64,000 nucleotides of DNA. Origin: Chryseobacterium sp. 7. Its GTDB lineage: Bacteria; Bacteroidota; Bacteroidia; Flavobacteriales; Weeksellaceae. The stretch is from assembly GCF_003663845.1 (NCBI RefSeq), contig NZ_RCCA01000001.1, positions 4,340,001-4,404,000 of the forward strand. The letters are read 5' to 3'. Below the pieces are notes generated by a model, which saw nothing but the letters and a program-made list of their open reading frames with translations, was not told the DNA's origin and made no database searches. Positions 1 through 7,441 of the stretch are shown piece after piece; the first letter of the stretch is position 1, and each line of letters starts with the position of its first letter. Position numbers and translations under genes: made by a program.

Positions 1-760
1 AAATGTAAGTGTTATTCATTTTCAATGGAGTGAAAACCATTTCTTTCATTGCCTGAGGAAAAGGAGTTTTTGTCACTTTTTCAACCAATAAAGCCAATAG
101 GGCAAAGTTGGTATTACAATACATAAATCCTGTGTCTGTATCTCTTGCCAGCTCAGGTTTGTATTTGATGATCATATTCAATACATCCTCATTCGTAATA
201 AATTGCTTGGAAAGTTCTGCTGGTGCAGGTTGTATTTTAGGAATAAAATATTCATATTTCGGAAGACCGCTTCTTTGATCCAATAAAGTCTGAACGGTAA
301 CATTAGGATAAGGAAATCCCGGAAAAAACTGAGTAAGGTGATCAGTAAGCTTTATCTTTCCCGCTTCAATCAGTTTCATCATTGCCATAGCCGTTAATGT
401 TTTTGAAACTGAAGCTACATGCAGAGGTGTATTTTTGTCAATAGGCATTTGGTTTCCTTCTCTTCCGAAACCTCTGTAATTTTCATATAGAATTTCATCT
501 CCTTTCGCTACAAGGATTCCACCGCTAAGGTCTCCCGCTTCCCAGATTTTCTTATAATACTGATCAATATAACTTACAGTAGTCTGCCTGTTCAAAAGCT
601 GTCCGTCACCTTTCGTGAAAATATCTCCAAAATCTACGGTTCCGTAGTTTGGAAGGCTAGTTGTATTTTCGTCAGAAGCTTCTTTGGCTTCAGCCTTTTT
701 TTTACAAGAAAATATTGATAAAAAAACACTTAAGATAAGTACAAAATTACGCGTCGTCAT
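1..760 (-). CDS. Serine hydrolase, beta-lactamase (class C/PBP) family, lipoprotein, partial
   Basis: The coding region starts at 760 and runs off the left edge, so only about 253 N-terminal residues are present. The start MTTRNFVLILSVFLSIFSCK is a lipoprotein signal peptide with the lipobox Cys at residue 19, so the protein is probably membrane-anchored in the periplasm or outer membrane. The SxxK nucleophile motif is SVSK at 117-120, followed by a Y-x-N motif (YCN) near residue 210, as in class C beta-lactamase/D-Ala-D-Ala carboxypeptidase-like hydrolases. This family includes peptidases, esterases and beta-lactamase relatives, and the sequence does not tell which substrate is used. The C-terminal KTG-like motif lies outside the window. 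Confidence 0.85.
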   Translation of the reverse strand, partial: MTTRNFVLILSVFLSIFSCKKKAEAKEASDENTTSLPNYGTVDFGDIFTKGDGQLLNRQTTVSYIDQYYKKIWEAGDLSGGILVAKGDEILYENYRGFGREGNQMPIDKNTPLHVASVSKTLTAMAMMKLIEAGKIKLTDHLTQFFPGFPYPNVTVQTLLDQRSGLPKYEYFIPKIQPAPAELSKQFITNEDVLNMIIKYKPELARDTDTGFMYCNTNFALLALLVEKVTKTPFPQAMKEMVFTPLKMNNTYI

Positions 761-880
761 GAGATTCAAAATGAGCGGCAATTTAATAAAACTCGAAAAT
801 AAATAATAAAGAAGAGAGGTACATTATGAATTATTTAACATAAATGAGATGAAAAGTAAAATTTGGAGAGGCAAAATCAT

Positions 881-912
881 AAAAAAAGCGAATTCACATT
901 TTGTAAATCCGC
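881..912 (-). terminator. Rho-independent terminator after the 2-hydroxyacid dehydrogenase gene
   Basis: On the minus strand a 10-bp stem (GCGGATTTAC with GTGAATTCGC, two wobble pairs) closes a 5-nt loop and is followed by a run of seven T. It lies about 26 bp past the stop codon of the dehydrogenase gene. Confidence 0.7.
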
Positions 913-937
913 CTTTCTAACTTTTTATTTCCTTCGC

Positions 938-1867
938 TTAACAATGTGAAGCGACAATCTTATCTACAATAAACTGAGCCAGTTTTTCTTTACTCTGATG
1001 CGTCCATCCCGCAATATGTGGAGTGACAATCGCTTTTTCGGATTCAAGAAGATATTTTAAATCTTCATTTTCAGACTCAATATTCTCGAAAGAAGACTTT
1101 TCATACTCCAATACATCCAGGCAGGTTCCTTTTACTTTTCCTGATTTCAATCCTTCTACTAAGCTTTTAGTTTTAACATTCTTTCCTCTTGCCGTATTCA
1201 CGAAATAAAAATCGTTTTTCATCTCTGAGATGAATGTATCGTCAATAAGATAGTGTGTTTCTGAAGTCAAAGGAATATGTAAGCTTAAGATCTCTGCTCT
1301 TTGCTTCAATTCTTCTAATGAAACCTGTGTCGCATTTTCATCCGAAAGATCAGGAAGTATGTCATGGAAAATTACTTTACACCCGAAACCAGAAAGTCTT
1401 TTAGCAGTAGCTTTTCCCATATTTCCATATCCGATTAAACCTACTGTTTTTCCTAACAGCTCGTCTCCTCTGTTTTCTTCACGTTTCCAGATTCCGTTTT
1501 TCACTTCCTGAGAGGCGATAAAAAGCCTGTTCATAATCACAAGCAGCATTCCTACCACATGCTCTGCTACAGAATCCCTGTTTCCTTCCGGTGAATTAAT
1601 CAGCTGAATTCCCAGTTTTTCTGCAACAGGAATATCAATATTTTCCATTCCGGCACCTACTCTTGCAATAAATTTCAGATTCTTACCTTTTTCCAGAAAG
1701 TTTTTATCCAACGGAATACGGCTTCTAATGATAATTCCGTCGTAATTCTCAATTTTCTCACAAACCTCATCATAAGACGATGTAAAATCCTCTTCCAATA
1801 TAAAATTCTGAGCCAAAAGCTGTTCAGCGATAAGAGGATGGTTTTTATCTAAAAGAAGTATTTTCAT
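938..1867 (-). CDS. D-2-hydroxyacid dehydrogenase (phosphoglycerate dehydrogenase-like)
   Basis: The 309-residue cytosolic protein has the fold of NAD-dependent D-2-hydroxyacid dehydrogenases. The Rossmann motif GYGNMG is at 146-151. The catalytic Arg is in NTARG (about 228), the acidic residue in the DVLEYE segment (about 251-256), and the catalytic His in TPHIAG (284). The segment RVGAGMENID near residue 70 is typical of the substrate domain. The family covers phosphoglycerate, glycerate, lactate and hydroxypyruvate oxidoreductases. SerA is possible, but there is no ACT domain and no ser gene beside it, so the substrate is left open. The next gene upstream is a repeat-flanked GxxExxY cassette. 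Confidence 0.9.
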   Translation of the reverse strand: MKILLLDKNHPLIAEQLLAQNFILEEDFTSSYDEVCEKIENYDGIIIRSRIPLDKNFLEKGKNLKFIARVGAGMENIDIPVAEKLGIQLINSPEGNRDSVAEHVVGMLLVIMNRLFIASQEVKNGIWKREENRGDELLGKTVGLIGYGNMGKATAKRLSGFGCKVIFHDILPDLSDENATQVSLEELKQRAEILSLHIPLTSETHYLIDDTFISEMKNDFYFVNTARGKNVKTKSLVEGLKSGKVKGTCLDVLEYEKSSFENIESENEDLKYLLESEKAIVTPHIAGWTHQSKEKLAQFIVDKIVASHC

Positions 1868-1870
1868 AAT

Positions 1871-1914
1871 TTAAACACGAATGACACTAATTTATTTCAC
1901 AAATAGCACAAATT
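1871..1914. repeat. Left inverted repeat flanking the GxxExxY gene
   Basis: Read on the minus strand this stretch contains TTTGTGCTATTTGTG and, further on, CATTCGTGTTTAAA. A similar arrangement in the opposite orientation is found at 2329-2380, so the two copies form imperfect inverted repeats around the gene at 1913-2299. Confidence 0.55.
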
Positions 1915-2299
1915 ATAATATCCCGTTAATCACTCTCTTAACTCCATTTTTAAACTGAAGCGTATTAAAGTTAATCAACATTCCAAGTTTACAATTGCTT
2001 AAACGAAGGTATGTAAGTATTTGTGCTAAATGAATATCTTGTAATGAATCTATAGATTTTATTTCAAGCACAAATTTTTTCTCAATCAAAAAGTCAAGCC
2101 TATAACCTAGATCCATTTTTACTTCATCATAAAATAATGGCATTGGTTTTTGCCTTTCTACAAGAATATCGTGCTTATTCAATTCATAAAACAAACATTC
2201 TTCATAAGCACTTTCCAAAAGCACAGGCCCTAGTGTCTTATGAACCATATACCCTGCTTCATATACAATTTTTGATATATCATTTTCTGAAATATCCAT
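1913..2299 (-). CDS. GxxExxY protein (PD-(D/E)XK-like superfamily)
   Basis: The 128-residue protein has the family's signature near its N-terminus: HKTLGPVLLESAYEECLFYE, where the G-P-x-x-x-E-S-x-Y-E pattern matches GxxExxY proteins. The middle contains LDFLIEKKFVLEIKS, whose D..E.K residues resemble the acidic-acidic-Lys core of PD-(D/E)XK nucleases. The usual family length is about 120-135 residues, so it looks complete. Function is unknown. The gene lies alone between inverted TTTGTG/TTCGTG repeats and has no operon partner, which suggests a small movable cassette. Confidence 0.85.
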   Translation of the reverse strand: MDISENDISKIVYEAGYMVHKTLGPVLLESAYEECLFYELNKHDILVERQKPMPLFYDEVKMDLGYRLDFLIEKKFVLEIKSIDSLQDIHLAQILTYLRLSNCKLGMLINFNTLQFKNGVKRVINGIL

Positions 2300-2328
2300 T
2301 TTTATTTTTTTTCATTTGATGAGACGAG

Positions 2329-2380
2329 GTACAAATCATTTGTGAAAATTTGTGCCAAGCATTTGTGTTTTTCGTGTTTT
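2329..2380. repeat. Right inverted repeat flanking the GxxExxY gene
   Basis: On the plus strand it reads AAATTTGTGCC, then CATTTGTG, then TTCGTGTTTT, matching the copy at 1871-1914 in opposite orientation. It ends next to the stop codon of the acyl-CoA thioesterase gene. Confidence 0.55.
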
Positions 2381-2921
2381 ATTTCTTGTCTTTCTTAGAC
2401 TCCTGCGGTTCCTGGAATAATTTCTTAAGTTCTACAGATTCCAAAGGCTTCATTCTTCCGGAAAGAATTAATGAAAGTTCTTTTCTACGGAATGCAGCAG
2501 CAAATCTTTCTTTTTCTTCATCGGTCTCAGGAATCATTTCCGGGATAGGAATCGGACGGTTGAATTCATCCACAGCTACAAAGGTATAAATACCAGCATT
2601 GGTATGAATTTTCTTCTGATTAATAGGATCATCTAACCATACATCTACATACACTTCCATAGAAGTAGAGAATGCTCTGGAAACTTTAGATTCCAAAACC
2701 ACTACTCCGCCTTCCGGAATAGGGTGATTGAAAGATACGTGGTTTACTGATGCGGTTACTACTCTTCTTTCACAGTGTCTTGCTGCAGAAATAGATGCAC
2801 AACGATCCATTTTTGCTAAAAGTTCACCACCAAAAAGGTTTCTTAAAGAGTTTGTTTCGTTCGGAAGAACGATATTGGTCATAATAGTCAGAGATTCTGA
2901 CGCTTTTTTTATTTTTGCCAT
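2379..2921 (-). CDS. Acyl-CoA thioesterase (hotdog fold, YciA/ACOT-like)
   Basis: The 180-residue protein matches hexameric hotdog acyl-CoA thioesterases. It has an N-terminal NIVLPNETNSLRNLFGGELL, typical of the family's substrate loop (cf. 'N-x-x-G-x-x-x-G'), and the core helix region ASISAARHCERRVVTASVNH followed by VSFNHPIPEG. It would hydrolyse acyl-CoA to free acid and CoA in the cytosol. The C-terminus is extended and highly charged (EPQESKKDKK). Its start overlaps the upstream HU-like gene by 13 bp, so the two are probably co-transcribed. Confidence 0.9.
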   Translation of the reverse strand: MAKIKKASESLTIMTNIVLPNETNSLRNLFGGELLAKMDRCASISAARHCERRVVTASVNHVSFNHPIPEGGVVVLESKVSRAFSTSMEVYVDVWLDDPINQKKIHTNAGIYTFVAVDEFNRPIPIPEMIPETDEEKERFAAAFRRKELSLILSGRMKPLESVELKKLFQEPQESKKDKK

Positions 2922-3661
2922 CTAGTCTTAGTGTTGTTTGGGACAGCCGGTGCAGATTGGGTTGCTTTTCCGGCGGGTTTTACGAGTGAATCTTTTTTCA
3001 AAGAATCTGAAACTGAAGTTTCCGGAGTGTGTACCATCACTTTAATTGTATCTTTTACGATTCTGTGGGTAGAAGTCTGTACAGAAACTTTATTGAAAGA
3101 CTTTTTGCCAAAAAGAAGCTCCTGCTGGGTAAACGCGAGATATAAAATTCCAAGAACCGGAATAATCAAAAGGAAAGTCCAAAGAATTGTTTTTTTGAAT
3201 TTAAAATCCTTTTCACGGTTTACTGTGGCATTCACCTTTTCTCCGTTATTGATATCTGAAAATCTGATTTCTTCTAATCCATAAAAGTCCGGACGTCCGG
3301 ATTCTATTCTTTTTCCCTTGAAATGGGTATGCCCATCTTCAATAAAGACTGTTCCAAGGTTTTGAATTTCAAGAATCTGTTCGGCCTGAAGTTTTTTCTT
3401 CCAAAAATCGGTCTGAATTTTAAGATCACTTCTTGAGGCATCTAAGGACATCTGTTTTTGCCCTGCAATAAAAGCCGTAAGGTCTTCAGACTGCACTTCG
3501 TAGTCTATTGTAAATTCAATCTGGCTGGCCGGAGGCAGGATACTTCCGTTTTCAGAATTGATAATGGCCTTAGAATTTTTCAGTGAAAACACGCCAAAGC
3601 CTGGAACTGTGGCAGTTCCAAATTGTTTTAAATATTCTAAAATGTATGCTGAAATATTCAT
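2909..3661 (-). CDS. HU-like (CCDC81-type) domain membrane protein
   Basis: The 250-residue protein starts MNISAYILEYLKQFGTATVP, and residues 1-135 resemble the prokaryotic CCDC81/HU-type domain that in Bacteroidetes is fused to envelope modules such as SPOR. One transmembrane helix is at about 158-177 (ILWTFLLIIPVLGILYLAF). After it comes a Ser/Thr/Lys-rich tail of about 70 residues without a recognisable domain; a SPOR domain is absent. The likely topology is cytoplasmic N-domain, then helix, then periplasmic tail. Function is unknown; a link between chromosome or cell-wall structure and the envelope is only a guess from the domain type. Confidence 0.75.
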   Translation of the reverse strand: MNISAYILEYLKQFGTATVPGFGVFSLKNSKAIINSENGSILPPASQIEFTIDYEVQSEDLTAFIAGQKQMSLDASRSDLKIQTDFWKKKLQAEQILEIQNLGTVFIEDGHTHFKGKRIESGRPDFYGLEEIRFSDINNGEKVNATVNREKDFKFKKTILWTFLLIIPVLGILYLAFTQQELLFGKKSFNKVSVQTSTHRIVKDTIKVMVHTPETSVSDSLKKDSLVKPAGKATQSAPAVPNNTKTRWQK

Positions 3662-3715
3662 TTGGCAGCAAATTTATAACTTTTTCGTGACTTTTTATAA
3701 TATTTAACGGATATA

Positions 3716-3740
3716 AAAAAGACTGCCGGAGCAGCCTTTG
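3716..3740 (-). terminator. Terminator downstream of the thiamine-linked TonB receptor
   Basis: On the minus strand AAGGCTGC pairs with GCAGTCTT around a 4-nt loop and is followed by TTTTT. It lies about 170 bp past the receptor's stop codon. The rest of the 3662-3906 gap shows no credible gene. Confidence 0.7.
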
Positions 3741-3906
3741 ATTATTCTGTACTAAAATAGGAATACGGTTATTTAAACGTCCTTTTTTAAGCTTATAAAT
3801 TATTGTAAGAAGAGCAAAAATGTTAAAAACAAAAGGATAATTTGTTAATGTAAATATCAACAAATCTAGTCTTTCACTGTTTTTACCTTTTTTGCCATTT
3901 TGCCGG

Positions 3907-6042
3907 CTATTGAATCTTCCAGCTCACACCAAACATAAAGTTGGTTCCTGCCTGAGAAAAATAATAGGGCTGGCCGTCATACACGGATCCGTTGTTCACA
4001 TATTTTTTGTTGAAAAGGTTATTCACCAATAGTTTTAAAGCAATTTCATTATTGGCAATTTTAAACTGATACTGCGCATTAAAATCTGTCAGGAAATAAT
4101 CTTTAAGCTGCAGGTTGGCATCTTCGGTATTGTCCAGATATTGCTTTCCAACATATTGGTTCATTAATACAAACTGGAAATTCTTGGTAGGATTGAATTT
4201 CAAACTTAAATTAGCAATTACATTCGGAGAAAATGAAATCTGTGTATTTCCAAGACTTTTGGGAATATCTCCATTTTGGATATTGAAATCCTGGTTTCTG
4301 TTCTGACTTAATGTTACATTTCCCGAAACTTCCCATTGTTTGGATAATTTTGCCAAAGCACCTACCTCAACACCTCTTCTGTAACTCTTCCCGGAATTGG
4401 TTCTAATAAACGCTCCTACATTATTAAGCTCTCCATTTAAAACCAATTGATTCACATAATACATATAGTAAACATTAGCAGTAAAGGAAACAATCCCGAA
4501 TTGTTTTTCAAAACCAGCTTCAAAATCATGAAGTTTTTCAGCTTTTACATCATTATTGGCCATCAGATCATCCCTGTTCGGCTCACGGTGGGCATGAGCA
4601 TAAGAAAGAAATATCTTACCTCCGTCAATCCGGTAATTTACTCCGGCTTTAGGATTAAAAAACAGCCAGTTTTTACTTAAATCAGCACCTTCACCATCAC
4701 CTGCCGTCAGAATTTTAGTATTGTAGTTAATTTTTCTAAGCTGCAAATCACCAAAAAACTCAAAGTTATCTACTCTAAGTAAAGCTTTTGCAAAACCGGA
4801 TACTTCATTCTTTACTGAGCGGTTTCTGTAATATTCACTCTCATCAATCTGAGGAAAAAATACCCCTGTCACATTTCCGTAATGTCTTCCGTAATACTGA
4901 TTGACTACTGCACCAAAATTCAGATCCAGATTTTCAAACTTTCCGTAGAGCGTGGAAACCATTCCATAGAAATCATTATTCAGCCATTTTTTCCTGATGA
5001 AATCTGAAGATTTTATAGTTTGTCCACCTTCAATGATATCCGGCAGATTATATCTTGAAAAGGGATCTCCCTGTTTGTAATTTTCGTAATATCCTCTTCC
5101 TTTCGTATAGTGAAATGTAGTTTCCAGATTCCAGCGGTCACTGAATTTCTGTTCCCAAAGCAACTGATAATGGTTCTGTCTGTAATTATCCGTTTCGTTA
5201 TTATAAAAACTTACTATATTCTCCCAATTCGCATCATAGATAGCTCCTGAAATATTAAATTTAGGGTCGGTTTCCCAGGTTTTACGGTCAATTCCGTTCC
5301 ATGCCTGATAGGTTTTTTCTTTTCCTCCGAAAGCCATTAAACGTATTTTTGTATTTCCTTCTTCAAATAAAGCAGTGAAATTATAAGAATGCAGATTGGA
5401 AGAAGCCCTGTCGATATATCCATCAGAATGAATGTGTGTATATCTCCCCATTACAGAAAGACGGTTTTTCCAGAACTTCCCGGAACCTATTTCTGCTGAA
5501 TATTTGTAGGTATTAAATGATCCGTAGCTGTCATCCGTTTTAAAATAAAATTTCTCTTCCGGATCTTTAGAAAGTACATTAATGCTCGCTCCGAAAGCGG
5601 ATACCCCATTATTGGAGGTTCCTACCCCTCTCTGAATGACAATCTGTGATGCAGAACTTGTCAAATCCGGAACGTTGACAAAGAATGTTCCCTGACTTTC
5701 AGAATCGTTATACGGAACACCATTCATCATTACATTGATGGCAGAACCTGAAACTCCACGGATTCTAAACCCAGTGTATCCCACTCCATTTCCTGCATCT
5801 GAAGTGGAAATAATGGAAGTTTGATTTTTTAAAAGAATAGGCAGATCCTGTCCTAAATTTTTCCCGTCTAAATCTTTCTGTACATTGATGATTTCCTTCG
5901 CTACCGGAAGTCTTTTGGTAAAGTTGACAGCTTCTATTTCCCTGATTTTCAGAGAATCTTTATTTTGAGCCTGAATAAAAGCTACAGCACCTATGCTTAG
6001 CCCTAAAAAAAATAATCCTTTCATTCTATAAATCTTTGACAT
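3907..6042 (-). CDS. TonB-dependent outer-membrane receptor, TPP-riboswitch controlled (probable thiamine uptake)
   Basis: The 711-residue protein has a signal peptide (first ~25 residues, ending SIGAVAFIQAQ) and a plug domain with GFRIRGVSGSAINVMMNGVP and IVIQRGVGTSNNGVSAFGASINV. A beta-barrel follows, with a C-terminal aromatic-rich strand ending FMFGVSWKIQ. TonB receptors take scarce ligands across the outer membrane using TonB-ExbBD energy. A TPP riboswitch lies in its 5' leader (6138-6216), so import of thiamine or a precursor is the best inference. This fits earlier predictions of TPP-regulated TonB receptors in Bacteroidetes. No SusD partner is adjacent. Confidence 0.88.
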   Translation of the reverse strand: MSKIYRMKGLFFLGLSIGAVAFIQAQNKDSLKIREIEAVNFTKRLPVAKEIINVQKDLDGKNLGQDLPILLKNQTSIISTSDAGNGVGYTGFRIRGVSGSAINVMMNGVPYNDSESQGTFFVNVPDLTSSASQIVIQRGVGTSNNGVSAFGASINVLSKDPEEKFYFKTDDSYGSFNTYKYSAEIGSGKFWKNRLSVMGRYTHIHSDGYIDRASSNLHSYNFTALFEEGNTKIRLMAFGGKEKTYQAWNGIDRKTWETDPKFNISGAIYDANWENIVSFYNNETDNYRQNHYQLLWEQKFSDRWNLETTFHYTKGRGYYENYKQGDPFSRYNLPDIIEGGQTIKSSDFIRKKWLNNDFYGMVSTLYGKFENLDLNFGAVVNQYYGRHYGNVTGVFFPQIDESEYYRNRSVKNEVSGFAKALLRVDNFEFFGDLQLRKINYNTKILTAGDGEGADLSKNWLFFNPKAGVNYRIDGGKIFLSYAHAHREPNRDDLMANNDVKAEKLHDFEAGFEKQFGIVSFTANVYYMYYVNQLVLNGELNNVGAFIRTNSGKSYRRGVEVGALAKLSKQWEVSGNVTLSQNRNQDFNIQNGDIPKSLGNTQISFSPNVIANLSLKFNPTKNFQFVLMNQYVGKQYLDNTEDANLQLKDYFLTDFNAQYQFKIANNEIALKLLVNNLFNKKYVNNGSVYDGQPYYFSQAGTNFMFGVSWKIQ

Positions 6043-6137
6043 TTAATGAATAAAAGGGGTGATTACGGGATAATTGATACATAGCAAATGACAATTGATG
6101 TCTCTCGATCATTGATCGCTACTCATCTATCAATTAT

Positions 6138-6216
6138 TTAAATGGTTCCCTAAACAGCATTACCTGTTCCAGGTTCATTGGGTATAATCTCAGCCTGTTA
6201 AAGCACCCCTTTATTT
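6138..6216 (-). promoter_or_regulatory. TPP riboswitch (THI element)
   Basis: On the minus strand the conserved elements occur in order: AGGGGTGC, then GGCTGAGATTATACCC, then TGAACCTGGAACAGGTAATG, then a closing TAGGGAACC. These are the pyrimidine-sensing (CUGAGA) and pyrophosphate-sensing cores of TPP riboswitches. The element ends about 95 nt before the receptor's start codon. Binding of thiamine pyrophosphate should lower receptor expression. Confidence 0.93.
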
Positions 6217-6222
6217 CAGCCG

Positions 6223-6230
6223 CAAAATTA
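6223..6230 (-). promoter_or_regulatory. Bacteroidota -7 promoter element for the TPP-controlled receptor
   Basis: The minus strand reads TAATTTTG, matching TAnnTTTG, just upstream of the TPP riboswitch, so transcription would start at the riboswitch's 5' edge. No clear -33 TTG was found at the usual spacing. Confidence 0.55.
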
Positions 6231-6330
6231 CAAAAAATATATGAATTAGAATTTGGGTTGTGAGATGCAGGGTATTAGGTGAAGGGATTATAAAAAAATA
6301 CTATGAAAACTAGGAGTTATCAAATGAATC

Positions 6331-6383
<53 letters not shown>

Positions 6384-6384
6384 T

Positions 6385-7164
6385 TTAGTAAGTTTTGTTA
6401 TTCGCGTCGATATAGTAGTAGTTTGAGCCATCTTTTGTTACCTCAAACATTTTGCCCAGTTTCCAGCTGAAATTTCTTTTGATATTGGCGTATTCGAAAG
6501 GAACAATGATTTTATTATTGACATCAATGATCCCAAATTTGTCGTTATTGGAAGCCACAATCATTGGATTTGCCACATCATCTCCTTCCAAAATAAAAAG
6601 ATACTGATATTGAGGATAGATCTGGAATTGTCTGTAATCTGCAGCATTCACAAATTTTGATTTTTCAATGATTCCGTAAAAACCATTCAGAATATAGGCC
6701 TGAAACAACTGCTGCTTGTATTCTTCAAACTTACACTTTCCAAAATCTGATTCTTTGAACTGATACACTCTCTTCCCGGTATGATCTATACGGTAAGAAA
6801 TCATATTCTTTTCTACAGTGGCATAATCTTTTGTACCAAATTTTCTGATCTTTTCATTAGGAGAATTTAAAAGATTACAGTCTTCATAAAAAAATACAGC
6901 AATATGATATTCCGGCTGAATAATAAATTTTCCGTTCTGGTTCACGTACCCGAACTGATCTCCTTTTTTTTTAGGAATCAAAACCGGAAGATCTTTGTTG
7001 ATTACCACCAGGTCAGGATTAGATTTATTCACTGAAGTCCCTTTCTGAATAGGGGTTTTCGCAACTTTCTTCACAGGAATTTTCTTCACAGATTTCGTCT
7101 GCGAAAAAGCAAAAAGCGAAGTAAAAATGCATAAAACAGTCAGTATATTTTTCATATTCATCAT
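6385..7164 (-). CDS. WG repeat-containing protein, secreted
   Basis: The 259-residue protein has a signal peptide (MKNILTVLCIFTSLFAFSQ after a short MMN extension), so export is likely. After a Lys-rich linker (SVKKIPVKKVAKTPIQKG) come WG-type repeats: DQFGYVNQNGKFIIQPEYH, near residues 90-108, and DKFGIIDVNNKIIVPFEYA near 205-223. More degenerate copies (GFYGIIEKSK) lie between them. WG repeats are a binding or scaffolding fold of unknown role. A promoter-like TACTTTTG lies at 7172-7179, so the mRNA leader would be very short; the third ATG (MKNIL) is a possible alternative start. Confidence 0.85.
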   Translation of the reverse strand: MMNMKNILTVLCIFTSLFAFSQTKSVKKIPVKKVAKTPIQKGTSVNKSNPDLVVINKDLPVLIPKKKGDQFGYVNQNGKFIIQPEYHIAVFFYEDCNLLNSPNEKIRKFGTKDYATVEKNMISYRIDHTGKRVYQFKESDFGKCKFEEYKQQLFQAYILNGFYGIIEKSKFVNAADYRQFQIYPQYQYLFILEGDDVANPMIVASNNDKFGIIDVNNKIIVPFEYANIKRNFSWKLGKMFEVTKDGSNYYYIDANNKTY

Positions 7165-7171
7165 ATGCCTG

Positions 7172-7179
7172 CAAAAGTA
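7172..7179 (-). promoter_or_regulatory. -7 promoter element of the WG-repeat gene
   Basis: The minus strand reads TACTTTTG, matching TAnnTTTG, 8-15 bp before the first ATG. This implies a nearly leaderless transcript. No -33 match was seen. Confidence 0.45.
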
Positions 7180-7258
7180 CGACCAAAAATAGATATTATA
7201 AAATACATATTTATAAAGAATCTAAATAATTTCATTCCCATAAAATTGTAAAATTTCG

Positions 7259-7266
7259 TAATTTTG
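7259..7266 (+). promoter_or_regulatory. -7 promoter element upstream of acnB
   Basis: TAATTTTG matches TAnnTTTG and gives a leader of about 170 nt before the acnB start at 7442. A TTG lies at 7246 but its spacing is too short for a normal -33 box. The rest of 7267-7441 shows no clear riboswitch. Confidence 0.45.
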
Positions 7267-7441
7267 GGAACATTTTGAATTGTTTGATAATTTTAAAAAA
7301 CTTTTAAGAAAGTGTAGATTATGCTGACTTTATTCGGTTAATGTTGCGTCAAAATGCGAAATCTCAAAATGTCATTAACTGTTTTATACAGACCGGTAAA
7401 GAAGCAGCAGGCCTACCTTTAATGTTGAAAGACCTTCTATT

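Noticed and set aside
3570..3863. 97-residue reading frame on the minus strand overlapping the start of the HU-like gene
   Set aside because: It overlaps a better-supported gene and a terminator, and its sequence (MLIFTLTNYPFVFNIFALL...) has no family pattern.
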